Shown here one piece after another: positions 38,292 to 51,271 of a stretch of 64,000 nucleotides of DNA. Each line of letters starts with the position of its first letter. Position 1 is the stretch's first letter. A program made the translations under genes and the position numbers. The notes under the pieces were generated by a model. The model saw only the letters and a program-made list of their open reading frames with translations. It did not search any database and was not told where the DNA came from. Source of the DNA: DASRAA01 sp963814165. GTDB taxonomy: Bacteria; Acidobacteriota; Terriglobia; Terriglobales; Acidobacteriaceae. The DNA is taken from NCBI GenBank assembly GCA_963814165.1, contig CAWFBW010000021.1, positions 1 through 64,000 of the forward strand, in the 5' to 3' direction.

Positions 38292-38578
38292 TGACGACTC
38301 CAATTCCGATACGCAGGCGGCAAGTGTGGCCCAGAAAGTCATGCGAGGTTAGCGCCAACCGTATTTTCATGGCCTTCCTCTTCATTCTTCGTTGTGTGTA
38401 ATTGAACGGGTTTCGCAAAGCTAGCGCGTATTTCTGGTGCCGGCCCAGCCTGCACTGGTATGAGAAGCATCCGACGACGCCGAAGATTCAGCAAATGGGT
38501 GGGAAATCGATCGGTCTAGAAGTGTAGCTACTGCGGGCTGGTGTTTGGCGCGGCCAGAGTACACATTGAAAAACGCCG

Positions 38579-41868
<3,290 letters not shown>

Positions 41869-41869
<1 letters not shown>

Positions 41870-43008
41870 TAGCGGCAGCTCCCCTTCCAGTCATCCATCA
41901 TTTGGGTGAAATCTTTGAAGAGGTAGTGCGAGTCATGAGGGCCGGGAGCGGCTTCGGGGTGGTACTGCACGCTGAACAGCGGCAGCGAACGATGGCGCAG
42001 GCCCTCGAGCGTATTGTCGTTCAGGTCGATGTGCGTCAGATCCACTTCGCTCTGCTTCAACGAGTCGGGATCGACGGCGAAGTTGTGGTTGTGCGCCGTG
42101 ATCTCGACCTTTCCGGAAGCGAGTGCCTTCACCGGATGATTGCCGCCGTGGTGTCCGAACTTGAGCTTGTAGGTCTTGCCGCCGAGCGCGATTCCGATGA
42201 GCTGGTGGCCGAGGCAGATGCCGAAGATTGGGACCTTGCCCATCATGCGGCGAATGTTGTCTTGCGCATAAGTCACCGGCTCGGGATCGCCGGGGCCGTT
42301 GGAGAGAAACACGCCGTCGGGCTTCATCGCCAGCACATCTTCGGCGCTGGTGGTCGCGGGGACCACGGTCACGCTGCACGATTCGCCCACCAGACGACGC
42401 AGGATGTTCTGCTTGATGCCGTAGTCGTAGGCCACGACTTTGTATTTCGGCGTACCGTCTTTGACGCCAACTACTTCGGTGGGCTCGTAAGAGCGGACGC
42501 CTTCATCCCACTGATAGACGCGCGGGGTGGTGACTTCTTTCGCCAGGTCGGTGCCGTCCATCTTGGGAATCGAACACGCTTTGGCGATCAATTTTTCTTT
42601 GTCGAACTCGATGGTTGAGATGACGCCGCGCATGACGCCGTGGGTGCGCAGGTGACGCACCAGCGCGCGGGTGTCGATTTCGGCGAGCACCGGTATCTTG
42701 TAGCGCTCGAGGTATTCTTCGGTAACCTCTTGCGAACGCCAGTTAGAGCTGACGCGAGAGAATTCGCGAACGATCAGGCCCTCGATGTAGGGGCGGGTGG
42801 CTTCGTTGTCGTCGGAGTTGGTTCCGTAATTGCCGATCTGGGGGTTGGTGAGAATTACGATCTGGCCGGCGTAGGAAGGATCGGTGAAAATTTCCTGATA
42901 GCCGGTAATGGAAGTATTAAAAACGACTTCGCCGTAACATTCGCCTTTGGCGCCGAAGCCTTTGCCGTGGAAGATGCGTCCGTCTTCCAGCGCAAGGATT
43001 GCCTGCAT
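41869..43008 (-). CDS. carA: Carbamoyl-phosphate synthase small subunit
   Basis: A 379-residue glutaminase subunit. The N-terminal CarA-specific domain has ALEDGRIFHGKGFGAKGE and FNTSITGYQEIFTDPSYAGQ. The class I amidotransferase triad comprises the Cys in FGICLGHQLIG, the His in SVQYHPEAAPGP and the following Glu. It hydrolyses glutamine and channels ammonia to CarB. It starts about 60 bases downstream of an SnoaL-like gene's upstream boundary and is followed without a gap by carB. Confidence 0.97.
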
Positions 43009-43068
43009 CGTGTCTCCGGGGAGTGGATTTTATCGATTTTAGCAGAATCAGCGGATGGTGGCTTGTGA

Positions 43069-43536
43069 CTAGTGGCTGGCTGTCTTCTCCGCCGGAGGGT
43101 CGGGACTTCCGACGTCGGAGATCACCTTCCAGGAGCCGTCTTTCTGTTGTTGCCAGGTCGTGAGGTAGGTGCCGTGGTGAACTTGCGGCTTGCCGTCAGC
43201 GTCGTTGAAGTGCACTTCGTAACGGCCAACGACAAACCCTTTGTCACCGTGCCCGAGGAACTCGGCTTTCGTCGGCTCCCAGGTCAGCTTGAAACCGGGC
43301 GAGCTAAGCTGCTTGCCCATGCCAGCGCGAATCTGATCGAGACCGACCAGGGGTTCGTCAGAGAGTTCGACCGCGTTGGGAGCCATGAACTCCATCCAGC
43401 CGTCGATGCCGCGCTCGGCGGTGGCCTTGGCGAAAGCGTGCTCAGCATCGATCAAGACTTTCGTGTCGCGGTCGGCGGCGAAGCAGAAAGTGCTCGCCAG
43501 CAATAGAAGCGGTAACAGGCGAATGAGTGGTTTCAC
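43069..43536 (-). CDS. Exported SnoaL/DUF4440-like protein
   Basis: A 155-residue protein with signal peptide (LIRLLPLLLLASTFCFA). The mature part has the NTF2/SnoaL-like cone fold pattern of DUF4440 proteins: AEHAFAKATAERGIDGWMEF, LVGLDQIRAGMG, KGFVVGRYEVHF and WKVISDVGSPDPP. Members may bind small ligands or stabilise partners, and most have no proven catalysis. It lies between lepB and carA on the same strand. Confidence 0.8.
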   Translation of the reverse strand: MKPLIRLLPLLLLASTFCFAADRDTKVLIDAEHAFAKATAERGIDGWMEFMAPNAVELSDEPLVGLDQIRAGMGKQLSSPGFKLTWEPTKAEFLGHGDKGFVVGRYEVHFNDADGKPQVHHGTYLTTWQQQKDGSWKVISDVGSPDPPAEKTASH

Positions 43537-43563
43537 CGGAGCCTCCGGAACTCGGCTATTACT

Positions 43564-44175
43564 CTAGTGCAACTTGCCGAGCTTGGCGAACGGCCAGTAT
43601 CCGAAGACGGCCTTACCGTAGATGAAGCGCTCGTCCACTGGGCCAAAATCGCGGCTGTCGTTGGAGAGGTTGCGGTGATCGCCGAGAACGAAATAGGAGT
43701 GAGCGGGCACTACGGTTTCGGCGTACGACCGAACATCCTCGTAAATCGAGGGTACGTAGTCTTCGGTGACCTGCCGATTGTTGACGTATAGCAGTCCGTC
43801 GTCAATGCGAACCCGATCGCCGGGAACGGCGATGATTCGCTTGATGTAACTCTTCGACGTATCACGAGGATAGCGGAAGACCACGACGTCTCCCCGTTGT
43901 ATCGGCTCCAGGCGATAGACGAACTTGTTGATGAAGACGCGTTCCTGGTCATCAAGCGTCGGCATCATGCTGGTGCCTTCGACTTTGACGGGCTGGTAAA
44001 GGAAGAGGATGAAAAACGCTGAAACCGCAAGCGAGATCAAGATGTCGCGCAGCCAACGGGACAGAAAGGGGCGAACTGCGTCATCTCGATCCGCGCCGGC
44101 CAGCGGAGGGACCGATCCCTTCGATGGGTCGCTGTGCGGCGCATGATTCTCGTGGTTGGGTGACTCGTAAGGCAT
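43564..44175 (-). CDS. lepB: Signal peptidase I
   Basis: A 203-residue type I signal peptidase that removes signal peptides outside the inner membrane. One membrane helix (ILISLAVSAFFILFLYQ) precedes the catalytic Ser at residue ~69 in VEGTSMMPTL; the general-base Lys is at ~112 in SYIKRIIAVPGD. LGDHRNLSNDSRDFG is the family's last conserved box. A longer reading is possible, but the only good promoter lies inside that extension, so I chose MPYESPNHE, giving a leader of about 28 bases. Confidence 0.93.
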   Translation of the reverse strand: MPYESPNHENHAPHSDPSKGSVPPLAGADRDDAVRPFLSRWLRDILISLAVSAFFILFLYQPVKVEGTSMMPTLDDQERVFINKFVYRLEPIQRGDVVVFRYPRDTSKSYIKRIIAVPGDRVRIDDGLLYVNNRQVTEDYVPSIYEDVRSYAETVVPAHSYFVLGDHRNLSNDSRDFGPVDERFIYGKAVFGYWPFAKLGKLH

Positions 44176-44208
44176 GAAGGGGGTCGATACACCAATCGAC
44201 GTAACTCT

Positions 44209-44237
44209 ATTATAGTGGTTGGCAGTTTCTTTGACAG
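44209..44237 (-). promoter_or_regulatory. Sigma70-like promoter for lepB
   Basis: On the minus strand, CTGTCA and a perfect TATAAT are separated by 17 bases. The predicted transcript start is near 44203, just upstream of the chosen lepB ATG. This excludes the upstream in-frame start. Confidence 0.7.
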
Positions 44238-44299
44238 CACCGAGCCGGGATGCGGGTGTCACGTTTCGCGTCCTCTAAAACTGCTGCCGGAGTTTTGAC

Positions 44300-44731
44300 A
44301 TGAAGAGAACGATGATACCGATGCTGGTGCTGGCGCTGGCGGCGCTGGCTGTCGCGCAGGGAGATCACGTGCCTGCGTACCGGGACCCTGCGCCCGCGGC
44401 CAGTCAGCTCATGCCGATCCTGCCGGCTGACCAGCGAGTGGGGGAGAACTTCAAATATCCTTTCCAGGTCCATGCTTACGAGCTGGCGACGAAGATTCCG
44501 GTCGTACTCGCGCAACTTCCGTGCTACTGCTACTGCGAGCGGATTGGACACTCCAGCCTGCATACATGCTTTGAGTCGAACCATGGCGCCCACTGCGGAA
44601 TCTGCATGAAAGAGGTTTACTACGCATATGAGCAAACGAAGCTGAAGAAGACGCCGACACAGATCAGGAACGGGATCATCAAGGGCGAATGGAAGGCGAT
44701 TGATTTGGAAGCCGTGGCCAGCGTGAACTAA
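44300..44731 (+). CDS. PCYCGC-type secreted cysteine-rich protein
   Basis: A 143-residue protein with signal peptide (PMLVLALAALAVAQG). The diagnostic block is LPCYCYCERIGHSSLHTCF followed by NHGAHCGICMKE, a variant of the PCYCGC family with six Cys and several His residues that look like a metal-binding or redox site. Other family members are exported (lipo)proteins of unknown role. It is divergent from lepB, with about 120 bases between the start codons. Confidence 0.8.
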   Translation: MKRTMIPMLVLALAALAVAQGDHVPAYRDPAPAASQLMPILPADQRVGENFKYPFQVHAYELATKIPVVLAQLPCYCYCERIGHSSLHTCFESNHGAHCGICMKEVYYAYEQTKLKKTPTQIRNGIIKGEWKAIDLEAVASVN

Positions 44732-44872
44732 CAGCAGATGCCGAACTTCGCTCGGAGTTGACGCAGCCGCCATATGCGGGTATAACTCAACTCCAAACAG
44801 CCTGTAACAAAAATGGGTTTTCCACAGCCCGGAGGGGTTGCCCGCCGCCCGCGACTCGAAGGAAGCCAGTCG

Positions 44873-45520
44873 ATGAAGAAAAAAGAGCCAGAAAACGTTC
44901 AAGGGTCCTCGGCAAAGCCACAGAAAACAAACGGCTTGGCAGCTTCCAAATTTTCGTTGAATGGCTCTGGCCGGACGTCTAAGCCCGCGAAGCTCACAGA
45001 TGATCCTCGTTTTGCACAGGCTGTGCAAAACTACGAGGCGGGCCTCAAGTGGTTGCAATCACATAAGTACGACAAAGCCAAGGCCCATTTCGAGAAGGTT
45101 ATCGGATCGAGCCCGGAGCTCGCCGACCGCGCCGCCACGCACCTGAATACCTGCAACCAGCACATCAAGAGCGACGCCACCACATTCAAAAATCCCGAAG
45201 AGCATTATGACTTTGCAGTGTCGCTGATGAATATGGGCGACTACGTCAGCGCGCGGGAGATCTTATCCGAGCTCACCCAGAAGCACCCAAAGCTGGATTT
45301 CGTGTGGTACGGCTCGGCTGCACTGAACTGCCTGATGGGACACTTTCCCGATGCAATCTCAGGCTTGAGCGAGGCGATTCGGCTCAATCCGGCGAATCGT
45401 TACCAAGCACGGAACGACTCCGACTTCAAGAGCCTGTCCGATGACCCACGCTTCACCGAACTGCTATATCCTGATACCAGCGCTGATGTACCTCCCGACG
45501 CACATGGGTGGCACTTCTAA
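44873..45520 (+). CDS. Cytosolic TPR-like protein
   Basis: A 215-residue protein with a basic, low-complexity N-terminus (KKKEPENVQGSSAKPQKT). TPR-like helices follow: AVQNYEAGLKWLQSHKYDKA, HYDFAVSLMNMGDYVSARE and GSAALNCLMGHFPDAISGLS. I chose the ATG preceded by AAGGAAG at seven bases; an upstream in-frame ATG lacks this. It lies 17 bases before yvcK, suggesting cotranscription. Partner unknown. Confidence 0.75.
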   Translation: MKKKEPENVQGSSAKPQKTNGLAASKFSLNGSGRTSKPAKLTDDPRFAQAVQNYEAGLKWLQSHKYDKAKAHFEKVIGSSPELADRAATHLNTCNQHIKSDATTFKNPEEHYDFAVSLMNMGDYVSAREILSELTQKHPKLDFVWYGSAALNCLMGHFPDAISGLSEAIRLNPANRYQARNDSDFKSLSDDPRFTELLYPDTSADVPPDAHGWHF

Positions 45521-45537
45521 CATCACGCCCTAGAGCG

Positions 45538-46614
45538 ATGCGAAACCGTTTCGATTCGGCTGCAGTGCGTCCCCTGAAAGTCGTTGCCATGGGCGGAGGC
45601 ACAGGTCTCTCTACCCTGCTGCATGGGCTGAAACAGCATGTGGTGCTACCGGACGAAATACCGTACAACCGCACCCTGCCCTTCATCTCCGAGTTGTCTG
45701 CCGTTGTCACCGTGAGTGACGACGGCGGATCGAGCGGACGGCTGCGCAAAGAACTGAACGTTCCGCCGCCGGGCGATATTCGCAATTGCATCGTCGCCCT
45801 GTCGGAGAAGGAAGCCCTGCTTTCCCGCCTCTTTCAGTACCGATTCAAGGCCGGAGAAGGACTGGAAGGCCACAGCTTCGGAAATTTGTTCCTGTCGGCC
45901 ATGACCGACATTACCGGGGACTTCAGCGAGGCAGTCAAGCAGGCGGCATTGATTCTAGCCACACGGGGGAATATCTATCCCGCCACGACAAGCAACGCCC
46001 AGATTTACGCCATCATGGACGACGGGTCGGTGGTGCGCGGCGAAACCAGTATCACCGCCAGCCAGCGGCGTATCATTGAGCTGCGCATGGCGCCGGTGAA
46101 TGCAAAACCGGCACGCGCCGCACTGCAGGCCATCGAGAGCGCAGACTTGATTACGATTGGGCCGGGTTCGCTGTTCACGAGTCTCGTTCCCAACCTGCTG
46201 GTGCGCGACTTGTCGAAAGCGATCAAGGACTCGCGCGCCACCAAGGCTTACGTTTGCAACCTTATGACGCAGGCAAACGAGAGCCTCGACCTTTCGGCAT
46301 CGCAGCACATCCAAGCCATCTACAAGCACGCGCGACATGAATTTTTTGACTATGCGCTGGTCAACCAGACGGCAGCTTCACCAACGATGGCCAAGAAGTA
46401 CGCCGAGAAACAGCAATCTCAAATCGTGGCGGATGCCGACAGAATCGAGGCACTCGGGGTGAAACCAATCCTGGGTGATTACCTGGCCGAGGAACTGGAC
46501 CCGAACGAGGGACTGATTGCCCGGCATGAAACGCACCACATGGCGCACGATCTGCTGCAATTAATGCTGAGTTCCCGGGAACCGCAGGCCGAGGCAGCCG
46601 AGCACCGCACCTGA
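45538..46614 (+). CDS. yvcK: YvcK/CofD-like (GlmR-type) regulatory protein
   Basis: A 358-residue protein of the YvcK family, which in Firmicutes (as GlmR) binds UDP-GlcNAc and promotes flux into peptidoglycan precursors. The nucleotide-sugar-binding start is VVAMGGGTGLSTLLHGL, followed by VTVSDDGGSSGRLRKELNV, PPPGDIRNCIVAL and FGNLFLSAMTDI; ITIGPGSLFTSLVPNLLV is the second conserved box. It is immediately upstream of glmU, which makes UDP-GlcNAc, an arrangement that supports a cell-wall role. Confidence 0.9.
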   Translation: MRNRFDSAAVRPLKVVAMGGGTGLSTLLHGLKQHVVLPDEIPYNRTLPFISELSAVVTVSDDGGSSGRLRKELNVPPPGDIRNCIVALSEKEALLSRLFQYRFKAGEGLEGHSFGNLFLSAMTDITGDFSEAVKQAALILATRGNIYPATTSNAQIYAIMDDGSVVRGETSITASQRRIIELRMAPVNAKPARAALQAIESADLITIGPGSLFTSLVPNLLVRDLSKAIKDSRATKAYVCNLMTQANESLDLSASQHIQAIYKHARHEFFDYALVNQTAASPTMAKKYAEKQQSQIVADADRIEALGVKPILGDYLAEELDPNEGLIARHETHHMAHDLLQLMLSSREPQAEAAEHRT

Positions 46615-46638
46615 ACTTCTCTTGATAACCTGTAAGTG

Positions 46639-48078
46639 ATGACGATCCAGAGTTCCACCTCCGAAACAGGCAAAATTGCCATTATCGTTCTCGCCGCAGG
46701 CAAAGGGACGCGCCTGAAATCGCGCCACCCCAAGGTCCTGCACCAGATTGCGGGCAAGACGCTGCTGGGACATGTGGTCGCAGCAGCAATGCGGATCGTG
46801 CCTGCCGAGCACGTGTTCGCCATCATTGGGCACGAAGCGGAACGGGTGCGCGAGGCGTTGCAAGCCACGGGGATCCAGTTCGTCGAACAACTTGAGCAGC
46901 GAGGAACCGGCCACGCGGTGATGCAGGCGCGCGAAGCCTTGCAAGGCTTTGAGCATGTGCTGGTGCTTTACGGTGACGTGCCGCTTATCCGACCGGAGAC
47001 GATTCAGCAGGTGCGAGACTTCCACGTGTCCAATGCGGCGGCGATGACTATCTTGACCGCCGAACCGAACGACCCAACGGGTTACGGCCGAGTGTTTCGA
47101 AAGTCCGCGAGTGGGCAATCTACCGACGAAGTGGACCGGATTGTCGAGCAAAAAATGTTGCAGCCGAGTGAGACCGGGCAGCGCGAAATCAATTCCGGCA
47201 TCTATGCCTTTGCGGTCGGTCCGCTGTTTGCGAATATCGACAAGCTCACCACCGAGAACCGCGCGGGCGAGTTTTATCTCACCGATATGGCGGCGCTACT
47301 CGGTCACTCGGACCACAAAGTATTGGCGTTGCGTGCTGATGACTCCAACGAAGTATTGGGAGTCAACACGCGCGTCGAACTGGCTGAACTCGACATGAAG
47401 CTGCGCGCCAAGAAAGCGCGTGAACTGATGTTGGCCGGGGTGACCATTTTCCGTCCCGATACTTGCGATATCGATGCCGACGTGCAGATCGATGCCGACA
47501 CGGTGATTGAGCCGTTTGTACAGATTATTGGGAAGACGAAAATCGGCTCCGACTGCCGCATTCGTTCTTATTCTGTGATTACTAACTGCGAGATCGGCGA
47601 CAAGGTGCTGGTGCGGCCGGGTTGCATCATGGAGGATTCCGTAGTGCGCAACGGTGCGCAGCTAGGTCCGTACTCGCACCTGCGCCCGGGAAGCGACATT
47701 GGAGAGGGCGCGCACGTAGGAAATTTCGTCGAGACCAAGAAAACCAAGCTCGGCAACCGCTCAAAAGCCAACCACCTCTCGTACCTGGGTGACGCAGTCA
47801 TCGGCGAGGGCGTGAACATCGGGGCGGGCACGATCACCTGCAACTACGACGGCGTCAACAAGCATGGGACTGTCATCGAGGACGGCGTTTTTATCGGCAG
47901 CGACACAACGCTGGTAGCGCCCGTCAAGATTGGTGCGGGAGCCTATGTGGGCGCGGCATCGTGTATTACGGAAGACGTTTCGGCGGACGCGCTGGCAGTG
48001 GCGCGCGGACGGCAGGTGAACAAAGCAAATTGGGCGAAGGAAAAGCGCGAGAAGATGAAGGCAACGAAGAAACCGTAG
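46639..48078 (+). CDS. glmU: Bifunctional UDP-GlcNAc pyrophosphorylase / GlcN-1-P acetyltransferase
   Basis: A 479-residue enzyme making UDP-N-acetylglucosamine. The uridylyltransferase half has VLAAGKGTRLKSRHPKVLHQ and GTGHAVMQAREAL with VLYGDVPLI. The acetyltransferase half is a left-handed beta-helix ending in NHLSYLGDAVIGEGVNIGAG and GAASCITEDVSADALAVARG, which contain catalytic and CoA-binding positions of the family. The ATG follows an in-frame GTG by one codon, so either could initiate. It lies 24 bases after yvcK, and a strong hairpin ends the operon. Confidence 0.95.
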   Translation: MTIQSSTSETGKIAIIVLAAGKGTRLKSRHPKVLHQIAGKTLLGHVVAAAMRIVPAEHVFAIIGHEAERVREALQATGIQFVEQLEQRGTGHAVMQAREALQGFEHVLVLYGDVPLIRPETIQQVRDFHVSNAAAMTILTAEPNDPTGYGRVFRKSASGQSTDEVDRIVEQKMLQPSETGQREINSGIYAFAVGPLFANIDKLTTENRAGEFYLTDMAALLGHSDHKVLALRADDSNEVLGVNTRVELAELDMKLRAKKARELMLAGVTIFRPDTCDIDADVQIDADTVIEPFVQIIGKTKIGSDCRIRSYSVITNCEIGDKVLVRPGCIMEDSVVRNGAQLGPYSHLRPGSDIGEGAHVGNFVETKKTKLGNRSKANHLSYLGDAVIGEGVNIGAGTITCNYDGVNKHGTVIEDGVFIGSDTTLVAPVKIGAGAYVGAASCITEDVSADALAVARGRQVNKANWAKEKREKMKATKKP

Positions 48079-48105
48079 CACCCAGACAATGGAAGCAAGA
48101 GCAAT

Positions 48106-48130
48106 GAGGGAGGCTATCGCCTCCCTCGTA
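48106..48130 (+). terminator. Hairpin terminator after glmU
   Basis: GAGGGAGGC-TATC-GCCTCCCTC is a perfect 9-bp stem with a four-base loop, followed by GTATTCGTTT. It lies between the convergent glmU and glycine-zipper genes and could serve both. Confidence 0.75.
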
Positions 48131-48155
48131 TTCGTTTCACGCCCGGCTGAGTGAT

Positions 48156-48911
48156 CTACTCAGGGGACGGCTGAAGAGTAATCGAAGTGGTCGTCTTGAA
48201 GCTGACGGCCGACTCCGCCGGAATGCTGAGTTCCTTGTTGCCGGTGAAGGCCGCGCCTGCGGTACCGGCGCCAGCGCCAATCAGGCCGCCGATGAGGGCG
48301 CCCTTACCACCGCCCGCAATGCCGCCGATCAGCGCGCCTCCGCCTGCGCCGCCGCCGATCATCACAGCGGATCGCTTGCCTTTGCCTTTCTGCGTGACGA
48401 CATACTCATCGGTGCCGACTTTCATGGGCTCACCGTGCACGTTGATCGAGGTAAGACGGATGGCGAGGATGGCTTCGCCCTTGAATTTGCCTGCCGACTT
48501 GGCTTCCGAAACGACGCCGGTTACGCCCGAGCCAGCGGGAATCACGACCTTACCGTTCACGGCGATGCCGTTGGCCAGCGTACCTGTAAAGGCTTGGCCA
48601 TCCTGTGCGGTCTTAGAGCCAAGAGCTTCGCCCATCCGCACGGTTACGGTCTTTCCAGCGGGAATGACAATGGGCGGAGGCGGGGGTGGCGGGGCGGGTG
48701 CTTCGGCTACGGGGGCTGCTGCGGGTGCGGCGGCAGGTGCTGCTTCCTGAGTCCCGGCGGGAGCAGCAGGCTGACTGGCGGCGGGTTGCCCCGCGGGCGT
48801 CTGCTGAGCTTCCTGTCCTGACGCTGGGGCTGGCGCTTCTTTCTTGCTGCATCCCGCCAAGCCCAACACCAGCAACGCAGCAAACACAGCTACTGTAATT
48901 CGAGAACGCAT
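48156..48911 (-). CDS. Lipoprotein with glycine-zipper C-terminal region
   Basis: A 251-residue protein. The lipobox is LGLAGC at residue ~21. A long Ala/Pro/Gln-rich linker follows, including a run of eight prolines, then a beta-rich domain (MGEALGSKTAQDGQAFTGTL). The glycine zipper is GGGAGGGALIGGIAGGGKGA and continues LIGGLIGAGAGTAGAAF, which could insert into or span a membrane. The chosen ATG follows AGGAG. It is probably an outer-membrane-attached protein; function unknown. Confidence 0.8.
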   Translation of the reverse strand: MRSRITVAVFAALLVLGLAGCSKKEAPAPASGQEAQQTPAGQPAASQPAAPAGTQEAAPAAAPAAAPVAEAPAPPPPPPPIVIPAGKTVTVRMGEALGSKTAQDGQAFTGTLANGIAVNGKVVIPAGSGVTGVVSEAKSAGKFKGEAILAIRLTSINVHGEPMKVGTDEYVVTQKGKGKRSAVMIGGGAGGGALIGGIAGGGKGALIGGLIGAGAGTAGAAFTGNKELSIPAESAVSFKTTTSITLQPSPE

Positions 48912-49079
48912 GAACTTCTCCTTTTCAAGAAATGGCGCAAGGTATGGACTTCCGACGTTCGGCGGGCGGCATACCAGGAAACGTAACTCTGGCGGACATA
49001 AGGATAACAGCCTTGCCGCTGCCGCCAAAACAAAAAACCAGACCACGATGGCCGGCGAATCCCGGTCCGAAACTCTTCC

Positions 49080-50444
49080 TCAGTCGCTAATGGCCAGGGA
49101 ATCGGCGGAGGTTTCCTGTTTCGCCTCATGCCGAAGGGCAAAGTAGCCGGCGATTCCAGCAACCAACGAAGCTGCCAGGACGGCGGCCTTGGCCTCCATG
49201 AGTTGGAGGGGCTCGGCAAATGCCAGCGAGCTGATGAAGATCGAGACGGTAAAACCGATTCCGGCGAGGACACCGACGGCGCCCATCTGAAGCCAACTGA
49301 CTCCGTTGGGAAGCTTGGCCACTCCCAATTTCACCGCCAGTTTGCTGAAGCCGACAACCCCCAGTGGTTTGCCCACCACCAGACCCAGAACGATGCCCCA
49401 AGCGATATGACTGGTGAAGACACCGCGGGCCGATTCAGCGGTAAAAGTAACTCCGGCGTTGGAGAGGGCAAACAGCGGCAACACCAAAAATGAAACCCAG
49501 ACATTGAGCTTGCGGGTGGCACGCTCAGAGGCGGCCTCGGTGGCGTTGAGCAGTTGCTCGAAGCTGCCGAGGAGGCGGTTGGCCGTCGGCAGGTCGCCCA
49601 GGGCCCGTGCATCACGAAAACGCTGCATCATGTCAGAGCCAATATCCTGAAACTGGTCGAGAGTGAGACGCGGCGAAGTGGGCACGACAAAACCCAGGAT
49701 GACTCCCGCGATAGTGGCGTGGATTCCCGAGCGAAGGATGGCGACCCAGAAGACAGTCCCGAGCAAGATGTAGGCGATCGACCGCGATATGCCAATCCGA
49801 TGAAGAACAAACATCACCAGCAAGATGAAGGCGCCCACGAAAAGCGACCGTACGTGCAACGTACCGGTATAGAAGAACGCGATGACCATGATGGCGCCGA
49901 TGTCGTCGGCAATGGCCAGCGTCAGCAGGAAAATCTTGAGCTCGGAGGGAATGCCCTTCACCATGCCCAGGACGCCGAGGGAGAAGGCAATGTCGGTCGC
50001 CATCGGGACGCCCCAGCCGTGCTGTGCCGGCCGACCGTAATTCAGGGCTACGTAAAGTAGCGCGGGCACAATCATGCCGCCCAAGGCCCCAACAATGGGA
50101 AGCGCGGCCTTGCGCATGTCAGCCAACTCGCCGTGGACGATTTCGTGCTTGATCTCCATCCCCACGAGGAAGAAGAAAACCGCCATGAGCGCGTCGTTGA
50201 TCCAGGCGTGAACAGGGAGCTGAATCTTGTAGAGGGTCAACTCCAGTTCCCATACGTGATGGTAGGAGTCATGCCAGGGGGAATTGGCCCAGACTAGCGC
50301 GGCAATCGCCGCCGCCAACAGCACGACGCTGCTGATGCCCTGGATGTGGATAAATTCCTGAACCGGCAGAACCAGGGCGCGTGTGATGAGCGACTCGCGC
50401 AGTCGCATCTGGATGGCGCCGTATGTGCGGGGATTGATGGCCAT
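49080..50444 (-). CDS. nhaA: Na+/H+ antiporter
   Basis: A 454-residue NhaA-family antiporter that exchanges protons for sodium at alkaline pH. Conserved parts include FFFLVGMEIKHEIVHGEL, GWGVPMATDIAFSLGVLG and FLLTLAIADDIGAIMVIAFF, whose Asp pair is the ion-binding site. HATIAGVILGFVVPT and GIGFTVSIFISSLAF are later family signatures. The start MAINPRT has been chosen over an upstream one that runs into the divergent marC-like gene's region. The tail (ALRHEAKQETSADSLAISD) is hydrophilic. Confidence 0.93.
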   Translation of the reverse strand: MAINPRTYGAIQMRLRESLITRALVLPVQEFIHIQGISSVVLLAAAIAALVWANSPWHDSYHHVWELELTLYKIQLPVHAWINDALMAVFFFLVGMEIKHEIVHGELADMRKAALPIVGALGGMIVPALLYVALNYGRPAQHGWGVPMATDIAFSLGVLGMVKGIPSELKIFLLTLAIADDIGAIMVIAFFYTGTLHVRSLFVGAFILLVMFVLHRIGISRSIAYILLGTVFWVAILRSGIHATIAGVILGFVVPTSPRLTLDQFQDIGSDMMQRFRDARALGDLPTANRLLGSFEQLLNATEAASERATRKLNVWVSFLVLPLFALSNAGVTFTAESARGVFTSHIAWGIVLGLVVGKPLGVVGFSKLAVKLGVAKLPNGVSWLQMGAVGVLAGIGFTVSIFISSLAFAEPLQLMEAKAAVLAASLVAGIAGYFALRHEAKQETSADSLAISD

Positions 50445-50570
50445 TCTAATTTCTGTGTGTCTAACGACCGGATCGGGGTGGTGCTTCCATTCAATCGGGA
50501 AATTCACAGACGGTCAACCGGGAGATGGGCACAAGATGCGGGTCGCCATAGTAGTATTTCGGCTAGCCTT

Positions 50571-51260
50571 ATGACCCATACATTCCCGATTGTGCGCAAC
50601 GTGTTGCTGGTCTTCGCGGCGCTGTTACCGATCGTCAACCCGTTTGGCATGGCGCCAATATTCGCCAGCATGACGTTGGGATACGACGTGGCCATTCGCC
50701 GGACTATGGCCATGCGAGTGGCGATCAACGGGATGGCGCTGCTGATCGCGTCTTTGTTCATCGGCTCGTACGTGCTTGATTTCTTCGGCGTCAGCATCGG
50801 AGCCGTACAGGTAGGAGGCGGCCTGGTGGTCATGATATCGGGGTGGCGCATCCTGAACCAGCAGAGCAGCGTGTCAGACCGCCAACTCGACCCGCAACCC
50901 AGCAACGACGCGATTCTCTCGCAGGCGTTCTATCCGCTCACCATGCCATTGACGGTCGGACCGGGATCGATCGCGGTGGCGCTGACGCTGGGCGGCAATG
51001 CGCACGCCGAATCGCACATGCAACACTTAGCGAGCGCCCTTGCTGCGACCATCGGGGTGGCGCTGATTGGAATCACGATTTACCTGTGTTACCGGTTTTC
51101 CGATGAACTGGAACGCCTTCTGGGGCCTACGGGCACTAGCATTCTGGTGCGGCTGTCGGCGTTCATCCTGGTGTGCATCGGCATCCAGATCATGTTCAAC
51201 GGTGTGAACCAGTTCTATGTGGAAATGGTGAACAACGCGAAGCTGGCCGCGGGGCAGTAG
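50571..51260 (+). CDS. MarC-family integral membrane protein
   Basis: A 229-residue protein with about six membrane helices. The MarC signature is FAALLPIVNPFGMAPIFASM, and SQAFYPLTMPLTVGPGSIAV is the matching second-half sequence. MarC proteins were once linked to multiple antibiotic resistance but have no confirmed substrate. The start MTHTFPIV is the first ATG before the first helix. The gene is divergent from nhaA, 126 bases apart, and its stop is 11 bases from the convergent cytochrome gene. Confidence 0.88.
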   Translation: MTHTFPIVRNVLLVFAALLPIVNPFGMAPIFASMTLGYDVAIRRTMAMRVAINGMALLIASLFIGSYVLDFFGVSIGAVQVGGGLVVMISGWRILNQQSSVSDRQLDPQPSNDAILSQAFYPLTMPLTVGPGSIAVALTLGGNAHAESHMQHLASALAATIGVALIGITIYLCYRFSDELERLLGPTGTSILVRLSAFILVCIGIQIMFNGVNQFYVEMVNNAKLAAGQ

Positions 51261-51271
51261 GCATTCGTCTC

